The notes beneath the pieces are model-generated. The model was not told the origin of the DNA. It did not search any database and saw only the letters and a program-made list of their open reading frames with translations. Below are positions 8,522-16,598 of a DNA stretch of 64,000 nt, piece by piece. Origin of the DNA: Candidatus Iainarchaeum andersonii SCGC AAA011-E11 (GTDB taxonomy: Archaea; Iainarchaeota; Iainarchaeia; Iainarchaeales; Iainarchaeaceae). Location: positions 62,001 to 126,000 of the forward strand of contig AQRS01000043.1 of the NCBI GenBank assembly GCA_000402355.1, written 5' to 3'. A program made the position numbers and the translations under genes. Each line of letters starts with the position of its first letter. Position 1 is the stretch's first letter.

Positions 8522-8644
8522 ACCCGCACCGGCAAATCATACATTTATGTTGTTGCAATAAAAGATGTTCCGAGGAAAATAATTGTTATAACGGCAATAA
8601 AGCAAAGATTGCCCTGGCAAAGGAAGGTGGAGCGCAATGGCTAA
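8522..8644 (+). pseudogene. Truncated DUF4258-like toxin remnant
   Basis: After an in-frame TGA (8519-8521) the frame reads TRTGKSYIYVVAIKDVPRKI, then IVITAIKQRLPW and a TAA at 8642-8644 that overlaps the start of the DUF2283 gene. The pattern (tGksYiyVvaiKdvprkiIvITA) resembles the C-terminal half of a DUF4258-type toxin; the N-terminal half is gone. No start codon remains in frame. Confidence 0.5.
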
Positions 8645-8987
8645 ATTCAAGGCAGATTATGATGCAGAAGAGGACATGTTGTTTCTCTACAACGAAACCC
8701 GCAGATCGTCAGGGAGTGTAGAGCTTGGGGAAATAGTAATTGATTTCACAAATAAGGGAGACATAGTGGCGCTGGAAATATTCGGCGCATCACAATACTT
8801 GAGCGAAATCACGAACCACAGGCTCACAAAGAGCGCGCTCTCAAAAATCAGAAGCGCAGGTGTTTCTTTCATGAAAAAAAGAGGAACCACCATAATCAAA
8901 ATACTGTTTCCGCTCGAAAAAGAAATTTCGGCAACAATAGCAATCCAGAACATTAACTACAGAAGCCCGATTCTTGCACAAAGCTGA
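8637..8987 (+). CDS. DUF2283 family antitoxin-like protein (second copy)
   Basis: 116 residues. The N-terminal 60 follow DUF2283: DYDAEEDMLFLYNE, then SVELGEIVIDFTNKGDIVAL and EIFGAS. The C-terminal 50 residues (ALSKIRSAGVSFMKKRG, IIKILFPLEKEI) are an extra domain absent from the copy at 6651. A GGAAGGTGG ribosome site lies just upstream. It overlaps a degenerate toxin remnant, as does the first copy. Confidence 0.7.
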   Translation: MAKFKADYDAEEDMLFLYNETRRSSGSVELGEIVIDFTNKGDIVALEIFGASQYLSEITNHRLTKSALSKIRSAGVSFMKKRGTTIIKILFPLEKEISATIAIQNINYRSPILAQS

Positions 8988-9047
8988 GTTCGAGCCCTGG
9001 AACAGTTCCACGAAAGCCTAAATAAACCTCACAAACATAAATTAGCA

Positions 9048-9884
9048 ATGAACAAAAACCTCATTGCACAGCTCGTTCTTTTGTTCCTGCTCACACAGGT
9101 GCTTGGCCTGCTTGTCGGGGATTTTCTCATAAATCAGGGCATACACACGACACTCTTGAATGACAACCCTAATGATGTGGCTAACAGCCTCGGCTTGTTC
9201 GTGTGGATAATTGTATTCACGGGTTTCCTTCTCGCGCTCATAAAATTCGCGCCGGACTGGCTGTTCTCAATTCTCATAAAAGGCATTGAAATAATGGCGA
9301 TATTCGGCACAACAATAGTGGTGCTCCTGCCCTTCGTCCCTTATGACGAAATAATTAAAGCATTTGCAGCGGCAATAATCCTCGTTGCACTGCGCATTAT
9401 TCTCGCAAAAAACCTTTTGCTCAGGAACATCACAAGCATCATCGCCGCGGCAGGAGCCGGCTCATTGATCGGCGCGAGCCTCGGAGTAATGCCCATGCTC
9501 GTTTTCGTGGTGCTGCTTTCCGCATACGACTTCATCGCGGTGTTCAAGACCAAGCACATGGTTACCCTGGCAAAAGGAATCACCAAAAAGAACCTTTCAT
9601 TCACTTACGCGATGCCCACAAAAGGGCACCAGTTCGAGCTTGGAACCGGCGACATGATTATTCCGCTCGCATTCGCCGTAAGCATTCTCGGCGAGGCGAA
9701 AACCGCGCTTGCATACCCTTACTTTTTCGTTTCACCAGCATTGGTGCTCTTTGTTTCCCTTATCGGCCTGATTTTCACCATAGACTTTGCCTCCAAAAAA
9801 TCTGGAAGGGCGCTCCCCGCACTGCCGTTCCAGGTCATTCTGATGCTCATTGTGTGGGGAATAACCAAGGCAGCCGGATACTGA
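9048..9884 (+). CDS. Presenilin/signal peptide peptidase-like protease
   Basis: A 278-residue intramembrane aspartyl protease with about nine hydrophobic segments. The two catalytic motifs are present: YD in LLSAYDFIAVF and GxGD as LGTGDMIIPLA (Thr in the usual variable position). The PAL motif follows near the C-terminus (RALPALPFQ). Family members cut peptides within the membrane, including leftover signal peptides. TATA-like AAATTAGC precedes the ATG at short distance, so the transcript is probably leaderless. No obvious operon partners; the next gene is convergent. Confidence 0.88.
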   Translation: MNKNLIAQLVLLFLLTQVLGLLVGDFLINQGIHTTLLNDNPNDVANSLGLFVWIIVFTGFLLALIKFAPDWLFSILIKGIEIMAIFGTTIVVLLPFVPYDEIIKAFAAAIILVALRIILAKNLLLRNITSIIAAAGAGSLIGASLGVMPMLVFVVLLSAYDFIAVFKTKHMVTLAKGITKKNLSFTYAMPTKGHQFELGTGDMIIPLAFAVSILGEAKTALAYPYFFVSPALVLFVSLIGLIFTIDFASKKSGRALPALPFQVILMLIVWGITKAAGY

Positions 9885-9918
9885 ATTTGCTTTCCCGCGC
9901 GCCAAAAAGTGTTATTGG

Positions 9919-10536
9919 CTAAATGTGGAAAAAGCCCTTTATCGCCGAGAGGCCATAAAAGCCCGCGAGCGCAATCAGCATATACCTTGTTGATTTCCCG
10001 AAGAGGGCCGCAACAAAAAATTTCCTGAAATCGTATTTTATGAGGCCGGCGGTTATGCCGATGATGTCGAATGGGAAAGGAATAATCGAAACGAGGTAAA
10101 TGAAAACCATCCCCTTATCCTCGATTTTTTCGCGGATGAACGCGATTTTCTCGAGCTCGAAAATACCCTTTTTCTTTATCGCCTCAATGCCGAGCAAACC
10201 AAGAAGATAGGACGTCATTTCCCCGATTGCCGCTCCTGAGCCCATCACAATGCCCACGAAAAGCGCGCCGACAAGGCTTTGCTGGGAAGAGGCTATGAGG
10301 AAAACTATTGGCTCAATCAGGAGCGGGAAGAAAACGGTTGCGTTCGCAATGATTGCGGCCACAAACAAGCCGAAAAGGCCGTAACCGCTTGTGAGATAAA
10401 CAATGATTGACGAGTTCTGCGAAATGAAGTAGGCAATCACGAAAAAAATAATTATTGCGAGAATGATGCGCAGGAACTCCCAGTTCACGGGCTGCTGGTC
10501 CATGTAATCCTTGTAGTGGCGCAAATCGCGGACCAT
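9919..10536 (-). CDS. VTT/DedA family membrane protein
   Basis: 205 residues with about five hydrophobic segments. The VTT (SNARE-associated/DedA/TVP38) signatures are the GSGAAIGEMTSYLLG segment and the later IPFPFDIIGITAGLIKYDFR loop, with FVAALFGKSTRYMLIALAG near the end. These proteins are lipid scramblases or transporters of membrane lipids in characterised relatives; its substrate here is unknown. An internal ATG at 10503 is an alternative start. Confidence 0.85.
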   Translation of the reverse strand: MVRDLRHYKDYMDQQPVNWEFLRIILAIIIFFVIAYFISQNSSIIVYLTSGYGLFGLFVAAIIANATVFFPLLIEPIVFLIASSQQSLVGALFVGIVMGSGAAIGEMTSYLLGLLGIEAIKKKGIFELEKIAFIREKIEDKGMVFIYLVSIIPFPFDIIGITAGLIKYDFRKFFVAALFGKSTRYMLIALAGFYGLSAIKGFFHI

Positions 10537-10626
10537 CAGAAAACCGACATAAAAAAGGGAATAACTGGTTAATAAAACAGCAAGGAAGCGGATGCGTTGC
10601 AGGCTGGTTGGCAGAACAGGGGAGTT

Positions 10627-10905
10627 TCATTTGCCCTTTGAGCGCGGAAGCATCTGGTCACACCTGAGCCTAAGGTCGCTCACGATGTGGCGCTCGCCGA
10701 CACTGAGCGCGATAGCCTTTTGCTTTTCAAGAAGAGCCAACCTGTCCAAGAAAGCCTTTGCGGTCTGTGGGTTCTTGTCTTTCAGGAATTTCCTTGTCCC
10801 CTCGATAAGGTAAACTTCCGGCCTCTTCTTTTCCGGCTCGAAAAGCCTGCCGAACAAAGTGAATTTCGGGAGACCGTGATGGATTTCGGAGCGTTTTTGC
10901 AGCAT
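10627..10905 (-). CDS. Hypothetical protein, 92 aa
   Basis: A basic, mostly helical small protein (VYLIEGTRKFLKDKNPQTAK, LALLEKQKAIALSVGERH). It has its own TATA box (ATTAAATAC on the minus strand, about 30 bases upstream), which supports it as a real gene. I see no family motif, signal peptide or membrane segment. Confidence 0.55.
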   Translation of the reverse strand: MLQKRSEIHHGLPKFTLFGRLFEPEKKRPEVYLIEGTRKFLKDKNPQTAKAFLDRLALLEKQKAIALSVGERHIVSDLRLRCDQMLPRSKGK

Positions 10906-10969
10906 GACAGAATAATAAAGCGCAGATGTATTTAATGGTTATTCAGGCAAAAAATAAAGCAAAACATTA

Positions 10970-11028
10970 CTATCGAGCCGCAAGGCGAAGATAGTACACC
11001 GTACCGCCGGCGGTTTCCGGCGCGAAAC
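10970..11028. repeat. Compact double hairpin between divergent genes
   Basis: ACTATC...GATAGT encloses GCCGCAAGGC, and the adjacent CGCCGGCGGTTTCCGGCG forms a second stem. It lies between the divergent promoters of the 92-aa gene and aIF2beta. Function unknown. Confidence 0.35.
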
Positions 11029-11065
11029 TGTTGCTTTAAAAGCCTTTAACAGCGCAGGGTTTAGT

Positions 11066-11470
11066 ATGGATTACGACAAGATGCTCCAGAGGCTTTACTC
11101 CTCATTGCCCGAAAAAACTGTTTCAAAGGAAAGGTTTGAACTGCCTGTGCTCGAGGTTCAGATACAGGGAACCAAGACAATAATCAGGAACTTTTCGCAG
11201 GCTGTGAAAACTGTGCAGAGAGAAGACAAGCATTTCTACAAATTCCTGACCAAGGAAATCGCGACCGCAATGATTATGGACGAGGGAAAACTCACTTTGA
11301 ACGGAAAATTCCCGCAAATGCAGATTAGCAAGCTCTTCGAAAATTACCTGAAGGAATACGTGCTGTGCCACGAGTGCCACAAGCCCGACACGCAAATCAT
11401 TGAAAGGAACGGAGTCAAGGTATTGAAATGCACGGCGTGCGGCGCAATCAGCGCAATCAGGAAAATATAG
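11066..11470 (+). CDS. Translation initiation factor aIF2 beta
   Basis: 134 residues, the normal archaeal length. Part of the aIF2 heterotrimer that delivers initiator tRNA to the small ribosomal subunit; the alpha subunit is at 43.7-44.4 kb. The N-terminal half carries the family core (RNFSQAVKTVQREDKHFYKF), and the C-terminal zinc ribbon has CHEC and CTAC. A TATA box (GCTTTAAAAGCC) about 28 bases ahead of the ATG predicts a leaderless transcript. It leads an operon with a DUF424 gene and aIF1A. Confidence 0.95.
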   Translation: MDYDKMLQRLYSSLPEKTVSKERFELPVLEVQIQGTKTIIRNFSQAVKTVQREDKHFYKFLTKEIATAMIMDEGKLTLNGKFPQMQISKLFENYLKEYVLCHECHKPDTQIIERNGVKVLKCTACGAISAIRKI

Positions 11471-11478
11471 GTGGCCAG

Positions 11479-11769
11479 TTGTTCTGCAATGTTTATAATG
11501 CCCGGGAAAATGTAGTCGTTGCGTGCTGCGACAGGGAACTTCTGGGAAAAAACCTCAAGGAAGGAAACTACGACGTTACAATAGAAGAATCCTTTTACAA
11601 GGGCACTCTTACTGACGAAAAAAAGCTCGCGGAACTTTTGAAGGAAGCGAACAGCATAAACCTCTTCGGAAAAAAATCCGTCGGAGTCGCGCTTAAACAA
11701 GGTTTTTTAAGTGAACGCGACATTATTAGGATTGCGGGAGTCCCGCACGCAATAATACTGAAGGTCTGA
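11479..11769 (+). CDS. DUF424 family protein
   Basis: About 96 residues from a TTG just after the aIF2beta stop. The family hallmarks are VVACCDRELLGKNLKEG near the start and GVPHAIILKV at the end. DUF424 proteins are archaeal, of unknown function, and usually lie in translation-factor operons, as here between aIF2beta and aIF1A, which suggests a role in initiation or ribosome function. Confidence 0.82.
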   Translation: MFCNVYNARENVVVACCDRELLGKNLKEGNYDVTIEESFYKGTLTDEKKLAELLKEANSINLFGKKSVGVALKQGFLSERDIIRIAGVPHAIILKV

Positions 11770-11773
11770 GAAA

Positions 11774-12106
11774 TTGGGCAGAAAAGACGACGAAGAAAAG
11801 GCCGCACTGCAGCAGGAACAGATGTCAAAGGTGAGGCTGCCTCACCGAAACGAATTCGAAATGTTCGGCGTCGTGACGCAAAGACAGGGCGCGAGCCAGA
11901 TAAAGGTGCAGTGCGAAGACGGATTAGAAAGGAGCTGCCGCATCACGGGAAAAATGAGGAAACGCGCGTGGATACGCGACAATGACTTGGTCATAGTCAG
12001 GATATGGGATTTCCAGCCGTCAAAGGCCGACATAGTGTGGAGATATTTGGGCTTCCAGATGGAGCACCTCAAGAGAAAAGGGTTTTTGGACAAGCTCAAC
12101 ATCTGA
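11774..12106 (+). CDS. Translation initiation factor aIF1A
   Basis: 110 residues with a single OB fold (EMFGVVTQRQGASQIKVQCE, RKRAWIRDNDLVIVRIWDFQ), equivalent to eIF1A/IF1. It binds the A site of the small subunit during start selection. A TTG start five bases after the DUF424 stop gives a tight operon. Length and motifs are typical. Confidence 0.95.
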   Translation: MGRKDDEEKAALQQEQMSKVRLPHRNEFEMFGVVTQRQGASQIKVQCEDGLERSCRITGKMRKRAWIRDNDLVIVRIWDFQPSKADIVWRYLGFQMEHLKRKGFLDKLNI

Positions 12107-12146
12107 GAAAAATTTTTTCCCGCATTTGGGCAAAGGCTATGGCAGA

Positions 12147-12230
12147 CCAATAAAATAATTTGGCGAAATTTATGGTCTGTTATCTGGCGAACCGCTGGAA
12201 AAAGCCGAAAAAACTTTCGCGGTTTGCCAT
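12147..12230. repeat. Dispersed intergenic repeat, copy 1
   Basis: A 23-base core (12147-12169, CCAATAAAATAATTTGGCGA then AAT) recurs exactly at 42810-42832. It is followed in both places by a second similar block, roughly CGGAAAAAnCCGAAAAAACTT and CGGTTTGCnATA. The core is a small inverted repeat (CCAA...TTGG) and the second block can form a CCG...CGG hairpin. Confidence 0.65.
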
Positions 12231-12237
12231 AATTCTT

Positions 12238-13035
12238 ATGCAAGAAGAATTTTCCGAAGACGGCTTCGAGTTCGAGAAAATCGGGAGGACATTCAAAAAC
12301 GAGTCCGACAGGAAAATATTCGAAAAGGTTTTCGACACAAGAACACTGAAAGCCCTCCATACTCTCGCTACAAAAGAACTGTTTGATGTTGTCGAGCACA
12401 TAATCAGCACGGGCAAGGAAGCGCACGTCTTTGTCGCAACCGACAAAGGAGGCAATAAGCGCGCAGTGAAAATCTACAAAACACTCACGACAGACTTCAA
12501 GCGCATGAACGAGTACATTGAGGGCGATGAACGCTTCAAGAACCTGAAAAAGGAAAGGAGGCAGCTCGTTTTTGCATGGGCGAAAAAAGAATTCAAGAAC
12601 CTCTCCGTTGCCGCGAATGCGCATTTAAGCGCGCCGCTGCCGCTCGGCTCGATGGAAAACGTGCTCGTAATGGAATTCATAGGCGAGAATAACGAGGCTG
12701 CGCCGAAGCTCAGGGAAACAAAACCGACGCAAAAAGAGCTCAAAAATTATTACGGGCAGACAATTGATTTCATTGCGCGGCTTTACCTCGAGAACCTCAT
12801 TCACGCGGATTTGTCGGAATACAACATTCTTGTACGGAACAAGGAACTGGTTTTCATTGACATGGCACAGGCCGTTCTCGTTACGCACCCAAAGGCGAGG
12901 GAATTCTTCGAAAGGGATGTAACCAACATGGCCTCTTATTTCTCGAAAAACGGGCCGGAAACGAGCTTTGAGGGCATGTACGCGGCTGTTAAGGCAAGGA
13001 AGGAAGAACTGGAGAAAAAACGGAGACGAATATAA
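12238..13035 (+). CDS. rio1: Rio1-type serine protein kinase
   Basis: 265 residues from ATG 12238. An atypical kinase/ATPase acting in late 40S/30S subunit maturation. The Rio1 nucleotide loop STGKEAHVFVA, the catalytic loop IHADLSEYNIL and the metal-binding FIDMAQAVLV (DFG equivalent) are all present. The frame is open further upstream to 12160, but that part overlaps a dispersed repeat and is unlike Rio1, so the inner ATG is preferred. The next gene, Pno1/Dim2, works in the same pathway. Confidence 0.93.
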   Translation: MQEEFSEDGFEFEKIGRTFKNESDRKIFEKVFDTRTLKALHTLATKELFDVVEHIISTGKEAHVFVATDKGGNKRAVKIYKTLTTDFKRMNEYIEGDERFKNLKKERRQLVFAWAKKEFKNLSVAANAHLSAPLPLGSMENVLVMEFIGENNEAAPKLRETKPTQKELKNYYGQTIDFIARLYLENLIHADLSEYNILVRNKELVFIDMAQAVLVTHPKAREFFERDVTNMASYFSKNGPETSFEGMYAAVKARKEELEKKRRRI

Positions 13036-13060
13036 AAATATATAATATATATAGTATATA
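13034..13060 (+). promoter_or_regulatory. Promoter of the pno1-top6B-top6A run
   Basis: An unusually long run of TATA-like sequence (TATAAAAATATATAATATAT) ends about 10-20 bases ahead of the ATG at 13068, giving several possible TATA boxes. Confidence 0.5.
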
Positions 13061-13067
13061 AGTTTGA

Positions 13068-13601
13068 ATGGATTCTTCGGAATTTCTCCTGATGCCGCAC
13101 GACAGGGTTGGCGCCCTGATTGGAAAAAAAGGCGCGACAAAACGCAAAATAGAGAGGCTCACGGAAACCAAACTGGCCGTTGACAGCCGCGAGGGGGAAG
13201 TCGAAGTAATCCAGAAAGGAAACCCATTGAAGTACCTGAAGGCAATGAGCATTGTCAAGGCAATCGCGCGGGGATTCTCGCCACAGCACGCATCAAGGCT
13301 TTCCCAGGATGGCGTGATGCTCCAAATAATTGATTTGCGGGAATTCTTCGGAAAAAGCGAGGGCACAATGAAGGCAAAAAAAGGCCGCGTAATAGGGACA
13401 AGGGGAAAAGCAAGGAATGAAATTGAGCAGGACACGGGAGCGCTGATTTCGGTTTACGGGAAAACAATTTCAATAATCGGCACGGAGGAAGAAATTTCAA
13501 AGGCCCTGAGGGCGGTTGAAATGCTTTTGAAGGGCGCCTCCCACACGCACGTTTATGACGTGCTGAAGAGACGCGGTTCCGGCGGAAGATTTGAATTGTG
13601 A
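13068..13601 (+). CDS. KH-domain ribosome biogenesis protein (Pno1/Dim2)
   Basis: 177 residues with two KH domains: GALIGKKGATKRKIE (GxxG of KH1) and RVIGTRGKARNEIEQDTGAL (KH2), ending SHTHVYDVLKRRG as in archaeal Pno1/Dim2. It assists 3' processing of small-subunit rRNA together with Nob1 (61.8-62.2 kb) and Rio1 (just upstream). It is followed after 10 bases by top6B. Confidence 0.93.
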   Translation: MDSSEFLLMPHDRVGALIGKKGATKRKIERLTETKLAVDSREGEVEVIQKGNPLKYLKAMSIVKAIARGFSPQHASRLSQDGVMLQIIDLREFFGKSEGTMKAKKGRVIGTRGKARNEIEQDTGALISVYGKTISIIGTEEEISKALRAVEMLLKGASHTHVYDVLKRRGSGGRFEL

Positions 13602-13611
13602 GGTTTTGTTT

Positions 13612-15387
13612 ATGGCGAAAGAAAAAGAAAATGAAGAACAGGAAGAAACGGAAGCGGAAAGCGCACAGCTCAAAGGAACCAGCGCGGAAGAAATAGCAAC
13701 AGAATTCAAGGAACATTCCGTCGCGGAATTCTTCAAAAAGAACATGCAGATGCTGGGGTTAACGGGAAAAATCAAGACCCTCACGACAATTGTGCACGAG
13801 TACGTCACCAATTCGCTGGATGCGTGCGAAGAGGCAAAAATACTGCCCGACATTGAGGTCCAGGTAAAGGAACTGGGCAACGAGTATTACGAGATTACGG
13901 CAAAGGACAACGGCCCCGGCCTCACAAAGGAAACAGTCGGAAAAGCCCTCGGGCAGCTGCTCGCGGGAACAAAATTCCACAGGATGATGCAGATGCGCGG
14001 GCAACAGGGGATAGGCGCCGCGGGATGCACAATGCTTTCACAAATCACAACGGGAAAAGCCACGCAGGTCATTACCGGAACGGGAAAGCACGCGCCAATC
14101 AGCCTGGAAATAACAATCGACCCGAAAAAGAACGAGGCAAAAATCTCCAACCTCACGGAACTCAAAAAAGAGTTCAAGGGAACTGTAATCAGGGCCAAGT
14201 TCAAGGACGTGAAGTACGTTAACTCGGAACAGGCGCCGCTTGAATATTTGAGGAGGACCGCGATTGCAAACCCGCACGCACAGATTACACTTATAGAGCC
14301 GAGCGGAAACAAAATAGTTTTCAAAAGAACCTTAAAAGAAATTCCCGCAAAGCCACTGGAAATAAAGCCGCACCCGAAAGGTATTACGGTGGATGAACTC
14401 AGCACGCTCGCAAAATACACCAAGGCGAGGCAGGTTTCAAGCTTTTTGAAAAGCGAACTCGACAGGCTCGGGGACAAGGCCGTTGAGGAAATCGCGAAAA
14501 ACGTTTCATTTGACCTGAGGAAGGACCCTAGGCAACTCACTTGGGAGGAATCCGAGGAAATAATCGACCAATTCAAAAAAATCAGCTTCATTGCGCCGAG
14601 GACAGACGGCCTGAGGTCAATCGGCGAGGAAAGAATAAAGAAGAGCCTCTCAAGCATCGTGGTTCCGGAATTCCTTTCTGTCGTAACAAGAAAACCAGGC
14701 GTTTACAAGGGCGGCTTCCCATTCCAGGTCGAGGTCGGCATAGCGTTCGGAGGCAATGCCGGGAAAACCGGCATTGTAAATGAGGAAGGCCGGCAGGAAA
14801 GAAAAGTGGAAATAATGAGGTTCGCAAACAGAACGCCATTGCTTTTTGATACCGGCGCATGCGCAATAACAAAGGCAGTCCAGTCCATTGACTGGAAAAG
14901 GTATGGAATAAAGGACCTTGAGAGCGCGCCATTGACGGTTTTCGTGAACCTGATTTCAGTGCACATTCCCTACACTTCGGCAGGAAAGCAGGCAATCAGC
15001 GACGAGGACGAAATAATGGAGGAACTCCGCCTCGCTTTGATGGACACCGGAAGAAAAATTTACACTTTCATCGGGCGCCAGAAGAGGCAGGCGGAAAAGG
15101 AAGCCAAGAGGAAAATGTTCTACAAATACGCGTCGGAAGTCGCGTATGCGGTTTCGGAACTCGCGCAGAAGCCAAAAAAGCAGGTCGAGGACAAGCTGCA
15201 CGCGCTCGTTTTGAAACACCTCAAGCTGGAGGAGCAGAAGGAAAAAGAGGCGGATGCAAAGGGCGAGGCAAGCGAAGAGGAAATAGAGAAGGCTTACGAG
15301 AAAAAAATGGAAAAGGAAAAAAAAGAAACCGCAAAGGGAAAGGACGGGGGAAAGAAAGAGCCCATTGAAGAAGGGGAGAGTGAGTGA
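13612..15387 (+). CDS. top6B: DNA topoisomerase VI subunit B
   Basis: 591 residues. The ATPase subunit of the A2B2 type II topoisomerase. GHKL motifs: N box EYVTNSLDACEE, G1 DNGPGLT, G2 QQGIGAAG. The transducer domain follows, with the conserved Lys region near SAGKQAISDEDE. The last 80 residues are a charged Lys/Glu-rich tail. ATG 13612 is chosen over 13591 because the latter overlaps the previous gene. The stop overlaps the start region of top6A, so the subunits are translationally coupled. Confidence 0.96.
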   Translation: MAKEKENEEQEETEAESAQLKGTSAEEIATEFKEHSVAEFFKKNMQMLGLTGKIKTLTTIVHEYVTNSLDACEEAKILPDIEVQVKELGNEYYEITAKDNGPGLTKETVGKALGQLLAGTKFHRMMQMRGQQGIGAAGCTMLSQITTGKATQVITGTGKHAPISLEITIDPKKNEAKISNLTELKKEFKGTVIRAKFKDVKYVNSEQAPLEYLRRTAIANPHAQITLIEPSGNKIVFKRTLKEIPAKPLEIKPHPKGITVDELSTLAKYTKARQVSSFLKSELDRLGDKAVEEIAKNVSFDLRKDPRQLTWEESEEIIDQFKKISFIAPRTDGLRSIGEERIKKSLSSIVVPEFLSVVTRKPGVYKGGFPFQVEVGIAFGGNAGKTGIVNEEGRQERKVEIMRFANRTPLLFDTGACAITKAVQSIDWKRYGIKDLESAPLTVFVNLISVHIPYTSAGKQAISDEDEIMEELRLALMDTGRKIYTFIGRQKRQAEKEAKRKMFYKYASEVAYAVSELAQKPKKQVEDKLHALVLKHLKLEEQKEKEADAKGEASEEEIEKAYEKKMEKEKKETAKGKDGGKKEPIEEGESE

Positions 15388-15389
15388 AA

Positions 15390-16484
15390 ATGGCTGGAAG
15401 GGACAAGGAAGTGCAAAAAAAGCTTGAAAGCATCGGCGAGGCAATCTACAGGCAGATAGACAAAAGCCAGAACCCGACTTATGAGGTGCCCGTGAGGACA
15501 CTGAACAACGTTTTCTTTGACAAAAAAAGCGGCACGATAAAGCTCGGGGACAAGGTGTCCGAAAGGCAGTTCCTGAACGTCGCGCACTCCAAGAAATTCA
15601 TGCAGACGCTTTTGGTTGCGTCGGAAATAAGAAATGTGATTGAACAGCAGGCCACCGTGAGCATCCGTGACCTTTACTACGCGCTCAAGCACACAATCGA
15701 GGGCACGAACGAAAACACTTTCGAGGAACAATCGGAATCCGACCCATGCATTGAGGACATCGAAGCCTCACTGGATTTGCTCAGGGAAGAACTGCATCTC
15801 GCGGCCTCCGCAAAGGGAATAATCGCGGGCGACGTGCAATTGAGGGACGGCGGGGTAAACATAGATCTCACAAAAATGGGTTCCGGAGGGTGGAGCGTTC
15901 CGAGCAACGTGGAACCCGACAGGATTGAATTCAAGAAAGTCAACGCAGAATACATCCTCTTCATAGAGAAGGACGCAGTATGGAGGCGCTTCAACGAGGA
16001 CCAGTTCTGGAAAAAACAAAAATGCATAATACTCACAGGAAGGGGGCAACCCGGAAGGGGAGAAAGAAGGATGGCACAGCGCCTGGTAAAGGAATTCAAG
16101 TTGCCCATATACGTGCTCACTGATGCGGATCCGTGGGGAATGTACATTTACTCTGTAATAAAGCAGGGCTCGATAAGCCTGTCATACTCCGAGGAAAAGC
16201 TTGCGACGCCTTCGGCGCAATTCATCGGCCTCACAACAATGGATGTTGAAAAATTCAAGATACCCAAGGAAGTCACAATCAAATTGAACCAATTGGATGT
16301 GAAGCGCCTCAAGGAAATGGAGGGCTACGAGTGGTTCCAGAAAAAGGAATGGAAACAGGAATTCAACAACATGCGGGAAAAGGCATACAAGCTGGAGCTC
16401 GAAGCACTCTCAAAAAAAGGAATAAGGTTCATCACAGAAACTTACGTTCCCAAAAAAATAAAGGAAGAGGACTTCCTGCCGTAA
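15390..16484 (+). CDS. top6A: DNA topoisomerase VI subunit A (Spo11-like)
   Basis: 364 residues. The DNA-cleaving subunit. The active-site Tyr lies in SIRDLYYALKH in the winged-helix domain. The Toprim metal site is formed by the Glu in LFIEKDAVWRRF and the DxD of LTDADPWGMYIYS. Start taken at ATG 15390; a GTG at 15384 overlaps the top6B stop and is possible. Confidence 0.96.
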   Translation: MAGRDKEVQKKLESIGEAIYRQIDKSQNPTYEVPVRTLNNVFFDKKSGTIKLGDKVSERQFLNVAHSKKFMQTLLVASEIRNVIEQQATVSIRDLYYALKHTIEGTNENTFEEQSESDPCIEDIEASLDLLREELHLAASAKGIIAGDVQLRDGGVNIDLTKMGSGGWSVPSNVEPDRIEFKKVNAEYILFIEKDAVWRRFNEDQFWKKQKCIILTGRGQPGRGERRMAQRLVKEFKLPIYVLTDADPWGMYIYSVIKQGSISLSYSEEKLATPSAQFIGLTTMDVEKFKIPKEVTIKLNQLDVKRLKEMEGYEWFQKKEWKQEFNNMREKAYKLELEALSKKGIRFITETYVPKKIKEEDFLP

Positions 16485-16569
16485 GCGAGCAACGCAAGCC
16501 CGCGTTGGGTAACAGTTTGGCAATCCACAAATAATATCGAAAGACACTAAAAAAGTTTCAAAATTAATG

Positions 16570-16584
16570 TCTTTCTATATAATT
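16570..16584 (+). promoter_or_regulatory. TATA box of the Cys-rich protein gene
   Basis: TTCTATATAATTT lies 25-35 bases ahead of the candidate ATG codons at 16608 and 16620. Confidence 0.45.
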
Positions 16585-16598
16585 TATGGCTGGTAAAA

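Noticed and set aside
9048..9884. Type IV prepilin peptidase
   Set aside because: It shares a GxGD motif, but the YD and PAL motifs and overall length fit the presenilin/signal peptide peptidase family.
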